Assembly: GCA_034519525.1 (NCBI GenBank) | Contig: JAXHOJ010000054.1 | Location: forward strand, 122,829 to 186,828 | Reading direction: 5' to 3' | DNA: 64,000 nucleotides | DNA from: Gemmobacter sp034519525 | Lineage (GTDB): Bacteria; Pseudomonadota; Alphaproteobacteria; Rhodobacterales; Rhodobacteraceae | Shown: piece by piece, positions 1 to 10,162 of the stretch | Layout: each line of letters begins with the position of its first letter | How positions within the stretch are numbered: the first letter of the stretch is position 1 | The notes under the pieces: model-generated | Database searches by the model: none | The model's input: only the letters and a program-made list of their open reading frames with translations | What the model was told of the DNA's origin: nothing | Made by a program: the position numbers and the translations under genes

Positions 1-239
1 TGGGTCGGCACCCGGCCCGCCGAGATATGAGGGCTGTCGAGCAGCCCCATATATTCCAGATCCTGCATCACATTCCGGATCGTGGCTGCGGATATCTTTT
101 CAGAAAAATCACGCGTGAGGGTGCGCGACCCGACCGGATCCCCGGAGGCCAGATAGGATTCGACGACCCTGCGAAACACCTCGCGCGATCTGTCATTCAG
201 TTCCGATAGGATCGTTGTCCCGTCAGACATTTCATTCAT
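1..239 (-). CDS. hrcA: Heat-inducible transcription repressor HrcA (N-terminal part, runs off the left edge)
   Basis: HrcA represses heat-shock operons (groESL, often dnaKJ/grpE) by binding CIRCE operators. Only about 79 N-terminal residues are present. They form the winged-helix DNA-binding region and include the family pattern SYLASGDPVGSRTL, then SAATIRNVMQDLE and a final SAGRVPT, which is characteristic of HrcA. Two in-frame ATG codons fit the start, at 239 and 230; the second gives MSDGTTILSELN. The gene is divergent from rph, with about 110 bp between them. No CIRCE element was seen in that gap. The identity is firm; the C-terminal domain lies outside the window. Confidence 0.9.
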   Translation of the reverse strand, partial: MNEMSDGTTILSELNDRSREVFRRVVESYLASGDPVGSRTLTRDFSEKISAATIRNVMQDLEYMGLLDSPHISAGRVPT

Positions 240-351
240 CCAGCATTGTGGTCAGTCAAATTAAAGTGCCCGTCATAGCGACGTCAATGAGGGTTGCATC
301 GTATCGCCCCCGATGCCTATTTGGGCATAAATCATGCACAAGGATAGAGAT

Positions 352-1065
352 ATGCGGCCCTCTGGACGGAGTTTGAACGAGTTGCGTGCGGTTTTGATCG
401 AAACCAACGTTACAAAACATGCGGAAGGCTCCTGCCTGATCCGCATGGGCGATACGCATGTGCTTTGCACTGCCACAATCGAAGACAAGGCACCGCCGTT
501 TCTGAAAAATACCGGGCTGGGTTGGGTAACTGCAGAATACGGAATGTTGCCGCGCGCCACACATTCCCGGAACCGGCGCGAAGCTGCATTGGGCAAGCAA
601 AGTGGCCGCACGCAGGAAATACAGCGCCTGATCGGCCGGGCGCTGCGGGCTGGCGTGGACCGCTCTGCACTTGGAGAACGGCAGATCGTGATTGACTGCG
701 ACGTTATCCAGGCGGATGGCGGCACACGCTGTGCATCAATCACCGGGGGATGGGTGGCGCTGCGACTGGCGGTGAACAAGCTGATGAAAACCGGCGCCAT
801 CGTATCTGACCCGATCATCGACCATGTTGCAGCTGTTTCCTGCGGTGTCTATGCCGGACAGCCCTTGCTGGATCTGGATTATGCGGAAGATTCTGCCGCA
901 GGAACCGATGGAAACTTTGTGCTCACCGGCCGCAAGCGGCTTATCGAGGTGCAAATGTCTGCCGAAGGCTCCACCTTTTCGCGCGAAGAAATGATCCAAT
1001 TGCTGGATCTGGCAGAAGCCGGAGCAGATGCTCTGATCGCAGCCCAAAAGGCAGCGGTGGCGTGA
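352..1065 (+). CDS. rph: Ribonuclease PH
   Basis: A phosphorolytic 3'-5' exoribonuclease that trims the 3' end of tRNA precursors. The 237-residue protein has the usual length for the family. Visible signatures are MRPSGR at the N-terminus, GRTQEIQRLIGR near residues 85-96 and the catalytic-loop segment IDCDVIQADGGTR near 114-126. An upstream ATG at 334 is in frame, but the family starts at MRPSGR, and a purine-rich AAGGATAGAG precedes the ATG at 352, so I chose 352. The stop overlaps the rdgB start (TGATG), indicating translational coupling with rdgB. Confidence 0.95.
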   Translation: MRPSGRSLNELRAVLIETNVTKHAEGSCLIRMGDTHVLCTATIEDKAPPFLKNTGLGWVTAEYGMLPRATHSRNRREAALGKQSGRTQEIQRLIGRALRAGVDRSALGERQIVIDCDVIQADGGTRCASITGGWVALRLAVNKLMKTGAIVSDPIIDHVAAVSCGVYAGQPLLDLDYAEDSAAGTDGNFVLTGRKRLIEVQMSAEGSTFSREEMIQLLDLAEAGADALIAAQKAAVA

Positions 1066-1673
1066 TGCGCAAATTCGTCGAACAGCGGTTGCTGGTGGCG
1101 ACCCATAATCAGGGCAAACTGGAGGAAATCGCTGCATTGCTGCAGCCCTTCGGCATCAGCACGGTTTCGGCTGGCGAACTTGGGCTGCCCGAACCTGAAG
1201 AGACGGAAACGACCTTTATCGGGAATGCGCGGATCAAAGCCCATGCAGCCATGCGGGCCAGTGGCCTGCCGGCACTCGCCGATGACTCCGGTATCATGGT
1301 GGACGGCCTCGGTGGCGCGCCTGGCGTTTACACTGCAGACTGGGCAGAAACACCAAATGGCCGTGATTTTGAGATGGCAATGCAAAAAACCTGGTCAGCG
1401 CTGGAGTTGGCCAAAGCCCCCTTCCCGCGGACGGCGACCTTCTGCTGTACACTTGTGCTGGCATGGCCAGATGGGCATGATGAGGTCTTTGAAGGCAGGA
1501 TGAACGGCCAAATTGTCTGGCCAGGGCGCGGGCTGGAAGGTCATGGGTATGACCCGATCTTTCAACCTGATGGCTACACTGAGACTTTTGGTGAAATGGA
1601 CCGTTGGGAGAAAAACCGTATCAGCCATCGCGCCGATGCCTTCCGCAAGCTGGTAGAGGGTTGTTTCACGTGA
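1065..1673 (+). CDS. rdgB: Non-canonical purine NTP pyrophosphatase (RdgB/HAM1)
   Basis: Hydrolyses dITP, ITP and XTP to the monophosphates and so keeps deaminated purines out of DNA and RNA. The roughly 202-residue protein shows the HAM1 signatures ATHNQGKLEE at 12-21, LADDSGI near 71-77, GAPGVYTADWA, and GRGLEGHGYDPIF followed by SHRADAF. The ATG at 1065 overlaps the rph stop; a GTG at 1062 is also in frame. Its last codons lie inside a parS palindrome (1662-1677), and its stop overlaps the proposed GTG start of hemW, so rph, rdgB and hemW look like one coupled operon. Confidence 0.93.
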   Translation: MRKFVEQRLLVATHNQGKLEEIAALLQPFGISTVSAGELGLPEPEETETTFIGNARIKAHAAMRASGLPALADDSGIMVDGLGGAPGVYTADWAETPNGRDFEMAMQKTWSALELAKAPFPRTATFCCTLVLAWPDGHDEVFEGRMNGQIVWPGRGLEGHGYDPIFQPDGYTETFGEMDRWEKNRISHRADAFRKLVEGCFT

Positions 1674-1677
1674 AACA
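1662..1677. promoter_or_regulatory. parS site 1 (ParB centromere site)
   Basis: TGTTTCACGTGAAACA is a perfect 16-bp palindrome identical to the widely conserved chromosomal parS sequence. It spans the end of rdgB and the start of hemW. The parB and parA genes lie 1.5-3 kb away. The match to the known motif is exact; use as a ParB nucleation site is inferred. Confidence 0.92.
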
Positions 1678-2877
1678 CTCTGATCCGGTACAGGTCGAGC
1701 GCAAGGGTGATGCACCGGAAGACTGGCAGGAAGCCGGGTTTGGCCTGTATGTCCATTGGCCCTTCTGCCAGTCAAAATGCCCCTATTGTGACTTCAACAG
1801 CCATGTCGCGACCAAGATTGATCAACGACGCTGGGCAGATGCTTACGTTTCAGAGATCAGACGCACAGCCGCGCTTGTCCCTGGCCGAACCCTGCGCACG
1901 ATCTTTTTCGGTGGTGGGACGCCATCCCTGATGACCCCGCAAACAGTGGAAACCGTGATAGATGCTGCGCTGTCTGTCTGGAACGGGGCGAATGATCTGG
2001 AGATCACACTGGAGGCGAATCCGACATCGGTAGAGGCGGATCGCTTTGCCGGATACAAACTTGCCGCATAGGGTGAACAGGGTTTCCCTCGGCCTGCAGG
2101 CATTGAATGATGGTGATCTGCGTCGGCTTGGACGGATGCATTCGGCCAGGGAAGGACTTTCTGCACTGGATATCGCCCGGTCCTGCTTTGACAGGGTCAG
2201 TTTTGATCTGATCTATGCCCGGCAGGATCAAACTCTGCGCGATTGGGAGCAGGAATTGCATCGTGCAATCGAGCTTTCACAGGGCCATCTATCACTTTAC
2301 CAGCTTACCGTAGAGGAAGGCACTGTCTTTGGTGAACGTCACGCCAAAGGTTTGCTGCATGGCTTGCCGACAGAGGATCTCGCAGCTGACTTTTTCGATC
2401 TGACACAGAAAATCACAGAAGTAGCAGGCTTGCCCGCCTATGAAATCTCAAACCATGCCGCACATGGGCAGGAAGCAAAACACAATCTGATCTACTGGAC
2501 GGGCGGTGATTATGCCGATTGGCCCAGGCGCCCATGGCCGTCTAACCTATGGCCGGAAACGACACCCGACAGCGGCAGAACGTCTACCCGGGCTGTGGCT
2601 GGCGGCTGCAGAAACAGCAGATGGTGTGAAGGATGCCGAACCCGCATTGTCATCGGAAGAAGCCGGCATTGAATACCTTTTGATGGGCTTGCGACTGGCG
2701 ATAGGTATTTCACGCCGACGGCTGGAGGATGCACTCGGCCGCCCCTATCCTGCCGGGCCTATTTCTGAACTTGTAGAGTTGGGTCTTCTACAAGCCACAA
2801 ACGATACGATCCGAACAACAGCTGCGGGGCGACCCCTGTTGAACGCAGTCCTTGGCAAGTTGGTAAAGGCGCTTTGA
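1670..2877 (+). pseudogene. hemW: Radical SAM heme chaperone HemW, interrupted by two frameshifts
   Basis: HemW binds heme and a 4Fe-4S cluster and delivers heme to respiratory proteins; it resembles oxygen-independent coproporphyrinogen oxidase. The product is recognisable across three reading frames. Piece 1 (1670 to about 2068) carries the radical SAM cysteines in FCQSKCPYC (residues 33, 37, 40) and FFGGGTPS. Piece 2 (about 2070 to 2512) begins RVNRVSLGLQALND, where the family expects AAGVNRVSLG, and includes the HNLIYW segment. Piece 3 (about 2513 to 2877) begins IGPGAHGRLT and carries the C-terminal HemW domain. Breaks lie near 2068-2072 (TAG stop, one extra base) and 2512-2516 (two bases missing or one extra). 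The start is probably the GTG inside parS, overlapping the rdgB stop. Either a decayed gene or base-level assembly errors; every domain is otherwise well preserved. Confidence 0.85.
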
Positions 2878-2878
2878 T

Positions 2879-3232
2879 ATGCGGCTGATATGGCTGATCT
2901 GCGGGTTCATCGCGCTCGGGCTTGGGCTGATCGGTGTCATCACGCCGGTTTTGCCGACCGTTCCCTTCATTATCCTTGCAGCATTCTGCTTTTCACGCTC
3001 GTCAGAGCGTCTGCACAACTGGATCATAAGCCACCCACGCCTCGGCCCCCCGGTCATTGCCTGGCGAGAAAGAGGCGCGATCAGTCTGTTTGCCAAGCGC
3101 ATATCAAGCGTGTCGATGCTGGGCGCCTGGCTCTTGTCGCTCTTTCTTGGCTTGGCGCCCACGATCTTGGCAATTCAGGCCGCCGCCATGATCGGCGCAG
3201 CTGCGTTCATATGGAGCCGTCCCTCGGTGTAA
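2879..3232 (+). CDS. DUF454 (YbaN-type) inner-membrane protein
   Basis: A 117-residue membrane protein matching the DUF454/YbaN family by its N-terminal pattern: a hydrophobic helix, then GVITPVLPTVPFIILAAFCF, a short RSSERLHNWI amphipathic stretch and HPRLGPPVIAWRERGAIS. About three to four membrane segments are visible (residues 4-40 and 75-112). Function is unknown in this family. It starts one base after the hemW stop, so it is probably cotranscribed with it. Its last 26 bases overlap the 3' end of parB on the other strand. Confidence 0.8.
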   Translation: MRLIWLICGFIALGLGLIGVITPVLPTVPFIILAAFCFSRSSERLHNWIISHPRLGPPVIAWRERGAISLFAKRISSVSMLGAWLLSLFLGLAPTILAIQAAAMIGAAAFIWSRPSV

Positions 3233-4133
3233 GAGACAGCACGCGGCAGAGAAGATCCAGATCATCTAGCGAAGTATAGCGAACCGACAAGACCCCGCGC
3301 TCTCCACCGGGTTCATGGTGAATCGTGACGCTCATTTTGAGGTTGGCTGAAAGATCCATTTCCAATGCCCGGGTATCAGCATCTTTTTCACCACCTGCTG
3401 AGCGCGAACGACCCGCCCCGCCGTTTCCGCTGGTGCCTGAAGACGGCTTGCGCATCAAATCTTCAGTTTCGCGGACAGTCAGAGCACGGGCGACAACCTG
3501 CTTGGCAATATCGGATGGGTTCGGCGCCGTGATAAGTGCACGTGCATGGCCTGCGCTCAACTTACCATCCCGAACCAGATCACGCACATCCTCGGGCAAG
3601 TTCAAAAGTCGCAGCAGATTGGCAATATGGCTGCGGCTTTTAGAAAGCGCCTCAGCCAGCTTTTCCTGCGTGTGACCGAAACGATCCATCAGCTGCCGAT
3701 AGGCCAAAGCCTCTTCGATGGCATTCAGATCGGCACGCTGAATGTTTTCAATGATCCCGACTTCAAGAACTTCGGTATCGTCAAATTCGCGGATCAGCAC
3801 CGGCACTTCATGCAGCTGCGCCATCTGCGCAGCACGCCAGCGGCGCTCTCCTGCGACAATTTCATACTGCTGTGAATTTGCTATGGGTCGAACGATCAGA
3901 GGCTGCAGAATTCCTTTCTGCATCAACGATTTAGAGAGCTCTTCAAGGTTCTCTGCCGTGAAATGGCGACGTGGCTGATTGGGGTTGGGCTGCAGACGCT
4001 CGATCGGAAGAACTTCTGGCTTTCGCGCCGTCGCCGGCGAAGCCTCGCCCGATTGAACGGGCGCTACATTGATGTCAGCCATGAGGGCAGACAAACCACG
4101 ACCCAAGCCGCGCCGTTCCATTTTCTTTTCCAT
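3207..4133 (-). CDS. parB: Chromosome partition protein ParB
   Basis: ParB is a CTP-dependent clamp that loads at parS, spreads and links the origin region to ParA for segregation. The 308-residue protein begins with the ParA-stimulating peptide ERRGLGRGLSALM (residues 6-18). The ParB/Srx CTP-binding fold follows, with GERRWR near 95-100 and ENIQRADLN near 129-137, then the helix-turn-helix around TQEKLAEALSKSRSHIANLL and a C-terminal dimerisation region. A basic and glycine/serine-rich linker (GTSGNGGAGRSRSAGG) precedes the C-terminal domain. The start is at 4133, or at 4121 to give MERRGLGRG. It lies two bases downstream of parA in the operon mnmG-rsmG-parA-parB and close to three parS sites. 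Confidence 0.96.
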   Translation of the reverse strand: MEKKMERRGLGRGLSALMADINVAPVQSGEASPATARKPEVLPIERLQPNPNQPRRHFTAENLEELSKSLMQKGILQPLIVRPIANSQQYEIVAGERRWRAAQMAQLHEVPVLIREFDDTEVLEVGIIENIQRADLNAIEEALAYRQLMDRFGHTQEKLAEALSKSRSHIANLLRLLNLPEDVRDLVRDGKLSAGHARALITAPNPSDIAKQVVARALTVRETEDLMRKPSSGTSGNGGAGRSRSAGGEKDADTRALEMDLSANLKMSVTIHHEPGGERGVLSVRYTSLDDLDLLCRVLSLTPRDGSI

Positions 4134-4135
4134 GA

Positions 4136-4960
4136 TCAGTTCACTTCCGGGCTCGCATGGACAAGCCCATGGTTGGCCCCGATCTCTCTTGCGAGACCAC
4201 GATATGCCTCGCTCCCCTTTGAAGCCGAGTCATAGGACAGAACCGGCATTGCGTAAGACGGTGCCTCACTGACACGAACATTACGCGGTATCACAGTGGT
4301 AAACACCAAATCCCCCAAGGTTTCACGCACATCGCGCTCTACCTGAAGCGAAAGATTGTTCCGCGCGTCATACATAGTCAGAACAACACCTTCAATCCGC
4401 AATTGCGGATTTGCGGCTTCGCGAACCTGCCGGATGGTCAGCATCAGCTGTGACAAGCCTTCCAAGGCAAAAAACTCGCTTTGCAGCGGAATGAGTACGG
4501 AATGGCACGCACAAAGTGCATTGACAGTCAGCAGGCTGAGGGATGGCGGGCAATCAAGAAGGATGAAATCAAGCGCTTGCGCATCAAGTTCCCGCTGACG
4601 CAGGGCATCATGCAGCAAGAAACTGCGCTTTTCATTGGCGACCAATTCGATATCTGCAGATGCAAGGTCAGCATTTGCCGGGCAAATCAAAAGGTTCGGA
4701 ACCAGGGTTGATTGAATGGCGTCTGTGATCGGCACATTTTCAAGTAGCACATCGTAGCTGGTGAGGGCCCGGTTTGCCGCATCCAGACCCAAGCCGGTTG
4801 AGGCATTGCCCTGCGGATCCAGATCGACCAACAGAACCCTTGCCCCGACTTCAGCGAGTGCCGCGCCAAGGTTGATGGCCGTTGTCGTCTTGCCCACCCC
4901 GCCCTTCTGGTTGGCAATGGCGATGATAACAGGCTGCCGGGGGCGCGTAAGATCAGACAT
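4136..4960 (-). CDS. parA: Chromosome partition ATPase ParA
   Basis: A deviant Walker-type ATPase that binds DNA non-specifically and moves ParB-parS complexes. The 274-residue protein has the P-loop KGGVGKTTT at residues 19-27, the A' motif DLDPQGNASTG, and DFILLDCPPSLSLLT as Walker B. Its 5' end overlaps the 3' end of rsmG by 8 bp and parB follows after 2 bp, so the genes are expressed together. Length and motifs are those of chromosomal ParA/Soj rather than of plasmid ParA with an extra N-terminal domain. Confidence 0.96.
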   Translation of the reverse strand: MSDLTRPRQPVIIAIANQKGGVGKTTTAINLGAALAEVGARVLLVDLDPQGNASTGLGLDAANRALTSYDVLLENVPITDAIQSTLVPNLLICPANADLASADIELVANEKRSFLLHDALRQRELDAQALDFILLDCPPSLSLLTVNALCACHSVLIPLQSEFFALEGLSQLMLTIRQVREAANPQLRIEGVVLTMYDARNNLSLQVERDVRETLGDLVFTTVIPRNVRVSEAPSYAMPVLSYDSASKGSEAYRGLAREIGANHGLVHASPEVN

Positions 4961-5576
4961 GGCGGATCAACTTCATATGAAGGATTGCAGCTTCGTGACT
5001 GGTCAGGCTTGGGAAAGCCTCGACATCGAAAGACCACAGCTTGCGCGCATCTGCAATTTCATCTGCAGCATTGCTGCCTTTTGGAAAAATGGCGATGCCG
5101 CCGGGGCACAGATGGCGGGCAGCATGGCCACATAAGGCAGATAGCGGGGCTAAAGCGCGTGCAGAAAGAACATTTGCCCCGATTGGCGGCAGAGCCTCAA
5201 TTCGTGCGGAAGATACTGTCACGTTCAAAGACAGTTCGCGCACGACATGACGCAGAAACGTTGCCTTGCGCTGATCAGCCTCGACCAATTGGAAGGATAG
5301 CTCAGGCTTGAGATCATGGGCCATTATCGCAAGCACAAGCCCAGGAAGCCCCCCGCCGCTGCCCAGATCAGCCCAGATCGCCTTTCCTTCAGGAAAAAAG
5401 GTGGCAAGTTGCGCCGAATCAAGAATATGGCGCGACCAAAGATCATCCAGGGTCGACTTGGACACCAGATTGATCGCCCCATTCCACTTTCGAAGCAGCG
5501 CCGCGAAGCTTTCCAGCCGCTCTGATGTTTCACGTGAAACATCAATTCCTGCTTCGGCCAGCCTGTTGCTCGTCAT
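4953..5576 (-). CDS. rsmG: 16S rRNA (guanine527-N7)-methyltransferase RsmG (GidB)
   Basis: Methylates G527 of 16S rRNA using SAM; loss of the family's activity gives low-level streptomycin resistance. The 207-residue protein has the SAM-binding motif ADLGSGGGLPGLVLAI near residues 69-84, the NLVSKSTLDDLWSRHILDSAQL segment split around residue 42, and VSARALAPLSALCGHA. Its start overlaps the mnmG stop (ATGA). Residues 13-17 (VSRET) are encoded by a perfect parS palindrome, so codon choice here is constrained by the centromere sequence. Confidence 0.95.
   Translation of the reverse strand: MTSNRLAEAGIDVSRETSERLESFAALLRKWNGAINLVSKSTLDDLWSRHILDSAQLATFFPEGKAIWADLGSGGGLPGLVLAIMAHDLKPELSFQLVEADQRKATFLRHVVRELSLNVTVSSARIEALPPIGANVLSARALAPLSALCGHAARHLCPGGIAIFPKGSNAADEIADARKLWSFDVEAFPSLTSHEAAILHMKLIRHV
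5526..5541. promoter_or_regulatory. parS site 2, inside rsmG
   Basis: A perfect TGTTTCACGTGAAACA palindrome within the 5' part of rsmG, where it is read as VSRET on the minus strand. It is flanked by GA and TC, extending the dyad to 20 bp. Confidence 0.93.
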
Positions 5577-7447
5577 GCCCCAACTGCCTTCAGCCCGGCC
5601 TTGCGGAGATGAGCCAAGATCAGCACAAGTGCAGCCGGAGTCATACCCTCGATCCGGCCAGCCTGGGCAATATTGCTGGGCCGATACCGCTGAAGCTTCT
5701 GCTTAAGCTCGCCAGAAAGACCGGAAAGGGCTGAAAAATCAAAATCCAGTGGAATCTCAAGATGTTCATCACGGCGAACAGCTGCCGCATCAGAAAACTG
5801 GCGATCAGCATACTGAGCATAGAGTGCGTCCGTTTGGATCTGGGTCTGAATGTTCGCCTCAAGTGTGGCAAAGATTGAACAAACCTGCCCGAATGCGCTC
5901 ACTTCCGCGTCAGGATAGGCCAGAAGCTCCAGCGCAGAGCGCCTTGCGCCATCACGGCTGACGGCGATACCGATGGCTTCTGCCTCCTTTGCCGACAATC
6001 GAACAGCCGCAAGTGCGGCCTTCCCTGCTTCGATCTGCTCCATCTTCTGGCCAAACAATGCGCGCCGTTCTTCACTTGCGCAGCCGATATCCAGTGCAAA
6101 TGGCGTCAGCCTTTGATCTGCATTGTCTGCGCGCAGTGTGAGACGAAACTCGGCCCGAGAGGTGAACATCCGATAGGGCTCTGTTACACCATGGCCAAGA
6201 AGATCGTCGATCATCACACCGATATAACTTTGCGTCCGCGAAAAATGGATCGGATCACGCCCCAGTGCAGCAGCAGCAGCATTCAAACCTGCCACGAGTC
6301 CCTGCGCCGCAGCTTCCTCGTAGCCCGTGGTCCCGTTGATCTGCCCCGCGAAATACAAGGCAGGGACTAACTTGCTTTCAAGCGTCGGCATCAGATCACG
6401 AGGATCAAAATAATCGTATTCGATAGCATATGCCGGTTGAAGGATCCGCACATCCTCCAGCCCCACGATGGAGCGGACATATGCCTCTTGCACTTCAACA
6501 GGCAGCGAACTCGAAATGCCATTCGGATAGACAGTTGTATCCTCAAGCCCCTCTGGCTCCAGAAATACTTGATGGCTGTCCTTATCGGCAAAGCGGACCA
6601 CCTTATCTTCGATGGAAGGACAGTAACGCGGCCCTACCCCCTCGATATGCCCACCATACATGGCAGAGCGGCCAAGATTTGCCCGAACAATATCATGCGT
6701 CTTGCTATTGGTATGGGTAATGCCGCAAGCGATCTGCCGCACAAAGGGGCGGCGATTCTGAAACGAAAACATCACTGGCTCATCATCGCCAAGCTGCTTG
6801 CCCAGTTGATCCCAACGAATGGTTGTCCCATCCAAACGGGGGGGCGTTCCGGTTTTCAGACGGCCACGCGCAATTGAAAATTCTCCCAGCCGTTCAGCAA
6901 GCGCAATTGACGGCTTATCCCCCATACGGCCGGCACTATGCCGCACATCGCCTATATGGATGATCCCGTTCAGGAACGTCCCCGCCGTCAAGATCACTGT
7001 CGATGAGTAGATCTGTGTCCCGTCAGCAAGGCAAACCCCGGTTACACGGGTGCCCTGCATCAAAAGGTCACTCACTTCACCTTCAATGATGGTCAAATTC
7101 TGCATCGTCGAAAGTATGTCTGACATCGCAGAACGATAGATCTTGCGATCTGCCTGGGCCCTTGGCCCCTGCACTGCAGGCCCCTTGCGGCGATTCAGAA
7201 GGCGGAACTGAATTCCGGCCCGATCTGCCACAACACCCATCACACCATCCATCGCATCAATCTCGCGCACCAGATGGCCCTTTCCCAGCCCCCCGATCGC
7301 AGGATTGCAGGACATTGTGCCAATATCCTGTTTGCGCAGCGTGACAATTGCAGTTTGTGCGCCCATCCGCGCGGAAGCCGCAGCTGCCTCGCACCCGGCA
7401 TGGCCGGCACCAATCACAATCACCTGAAAATGTTTCACGTGAAACAT
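5573..7447 (-). CDS. mnmG: tRNA uridine-5-carboxymethylaminomethyl modification enzyme MnmG (GidA)
   Basis: With MnmE this FAD/NADH enzyme installs the cmnm5 group on U34 of wobble-position tRNAs. The 624-residue protein carries the FAD Rossmann motif VIVIGAGHAGCEAA near residues 9-22, then SCNPAIGGLGKGHLVREID, the GTFLNG segment, and the tRNA-binding C-terminus ending in an ILAHLRK-type helix. An in-frame ATG at 7465 exists, but the ATG at 7447 gives MFHVKHFQVIVIG. These first residues are the translation of a parS site, so the start codon lies at the palindrome edge. It follows the mnmE stop by 2 bp. Confidence 0.96.
   Translation of the reverse strand: MFHVKHFQVIVIGAGHAGCEAAAASARMGAQTAIVTLRKQDIGTMSCNPAIGGLGKGHLVREIDAMDGVMGVVADRAGIQFRLLNRRKGPAVQGPRAQADRKIYRSAMSDILSTMQNLTIIEGEVSDLLMQGTRVTGVCLADGTQIYSSTVILTAGTFLNGIIHIGDVRHSAGRMGDKPSIALAERLGEFSIARGRLKTGTPPRLDGTTIRWDQLGKQLGDDEPVMFSFQNRRPFVRQIACGITHTNSKTHDIVRANLGRSAMYGGHIEGVGPRYCPSIEDKVVRFADKDSHQVFLEPEGLEDTTVYPNGISSSLPVEVQEAYVRSIVGLEDVRILQPAYAIEYDYFDPRDLMPTLESKLVPALYFAGQINGTTGYEEAAAQGLVAGLNAAAAALGRDPIHFSRTQSYIGVMIDDLLGHGVTEPYRMFTSRAEFRLTLRADNADQRLTPFALDIGCASEERRALFGQKMEQIEAGKAALAAVRLSAKEAEAIGIAVSRDGARRSALELLAYPDAEVSAFGQVCSIFATLEANIQTQIQTDALYAQYADRQFSDAAAVRRDEHLEIPLDFDFSALSGLSGELKQKLQRYRPSNIAQAGRIEGMTPAALVLILAHLRKAGLKAVGA
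7431..7446. promoter_or_regulatory. parS site 3, at the mnmG start
   Basis: A perfect TGTTTCACGTGAAACA palindrome that encodes the first residues of MnmG (FHVKH). The mnmG ATG (7445-7447) shares two bases with it. At about 3.4 kb left of the proposed oriC, it is the closest site on that side. Confidence 0.94.
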
Positions 7448-7449
7448 CC

Positions 7450-8742
7450 CTACTTTCCGATACAAAAATTGGCGAAGATCTCGCCCAGAACATCCTCGAC
7501 GCCGATCTTGCCGACCAATGAGTCCAAGGCCCGGATCGCCTGCCTCAAAGCCTCAGCTGCAAGTTCGATTCTGCCTGCCCCCATCCATAGCTCAGCTTCG
7601 GCCGTTTCCAAACCCCGGATCGCAACCAGAACAGACTTGCGATGGCGTTCACGCACAAGTGTGGAGGCATTGGCACTCAGCTTTTGCAGGCGATCGCCAA
7701 TTTCGACAACGAGACGATCTATCCCAACACCTGTAATGCCGGAAACGGCAAACTGCGCATCATCCCGGCGCAGATCCGCCTTACCCAAGACCACAAGATC
7801 ATCTTCCAGGGGCTGCAGGCCAAATACCTCATCAGGATCTGACAGCAGGAAGACCCGCAGATCAGCCCGTGTAGCGCGCTCGACTGCTCTGGATATCCCG
7901 ATGGCTTCAACTTTATCCTCGGCCTCACGCAACCCTGCCGTATCCAGCAACGTCACAGGAAGACCGCGCAGGTCCATCCGAACTTCGATCACATCGCGGG
8001 TTGTGCCTGCAACGTCCGAAGTAATGGCCGCATCCCGGCCGGCCAGCGCATTCAACAGCGTCGATTTTCCGGCATTCGGTGCGCCGATGATCGCCACTTC
8101 GAACCCGTCACGGATACGCTCAGCGGCAGCAGATCCTGCTACTTCTGATCGAAGTTCACCCAGAAGGCTTGCTAATATCTGTCGAACCTCTGGCGTCACA
8201 TCGACCGGCACATCCTCGTCAACAAAATCAATTGTAGCTTCAAGAAGCGCAGCTGCCCGCAACAACCGATCATGCCAGCCTTGCACCTTGCGACCGATAT
8301 GGCCTGAAAGCACGCGCAGTGCCTGCCGACGCTGAGCTTCGGTTTCAGCCTCGATAAGGTCCGAAAGACCCTCCACCTGCACAAGATCAAGCCGCCCGTT
8401 CTCCAGCGCCCGGCGCGTAAATTCGCCGGCTTCAGCAAGACGCAAGCCCGGAAAATCGCCAAGAACCCTCAAAATTGCAGATACCACTGCGACAGAGCCA
8501 TGAACCTGCAATTCGGCGACAGGCTCACCGGTGAAGCTGCGTCCGGCATCAAACAACAACACCAGCGCTTCATCCAGAACTTCGCTACCCGAGTACAGCC
8601 GACGCACCACCGCGCGATGGCTTTCTGGCAAAGGAAGCCGCGTGAGGCTCTGCACAGCCGTATGTGATTCTGAGCCTGACAGGCGGATTACAGAAACACC
8701 CGCCCTGCCCCTGGCAGAAGCCAGGGCAAAGATCGTATCCAT
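7450..8742 (-). CDS. mnmE: tRNA modification GTPase MnmE (TrmE)
   Basis: The GTPase partner of MnmG in U34 modification. The 430-residue protein has the N-terminal formyl-THF-binding domain, a central helical domain, and an inserted G domain with GAPNAGKST at 220-228, TTRD at 247-250 and DTAGLREAED from 267. It ends in the conserved CIGK C-terminal motif whose cysteine is essential in the family. A GGAGG-like site lies just upstream of the ATG at 8742. It is tightly linked to mnmG (2 bp) and is downstream of rho by 25 bp. Confidence 0.96.
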   Translation of the reverse strand: MDTIFALASARGRAGVSVIRLSGSESHTAVQSLTRLPLPESHRAVVRRLYSGSEVLDEALVLLFDAGRSFTGEPVAELQVHGSVAVVSAILRVLGDFPGLRLAEAGEFTRRALENGRLDLVQVEGLSDLIEAETEAQRRQALRVLSGHIGRKVQGWHDRLLRAAALLEATIDFVDEDVPVDVTPEVRQILASLLGELRSEVAGSAAAERIRDGFEVAIIGAPNAGKSTLLNALAGRDAAITSDVAGTTRDVIEVRMDLRGLPVTLLDTAGLREAEDKVEAIGISRAVERATRADLRVFLLSDPDEVFGLQPLEDDLVVLGKADLRRDDAQFAVSGITGVGIDRLVVEIGDRLQKLSANASTLVRERHRKSVLVAIRGLETAEAELWMGAGRIELAAEALRQAIRALDSLVGKIGVEDVLGEIFANFCIGK

Positions 8743-8767
8743 CTCTGTTCCTCCAGGCCGATAAGGC

Positions 8768-10039
<1,272 letters not shown>

Positions 10040-10162
10040 ATGGAAGCCGCTTATCCAATGCCTGAAATACCAGGCAATCTGTCATGTCATTCGGGAAATG
10101 CGATAGGCCGGACGGCCCTGCACTGGCTGCCTTAGGGCCAAACACGATCCGAGTCAATGTTT

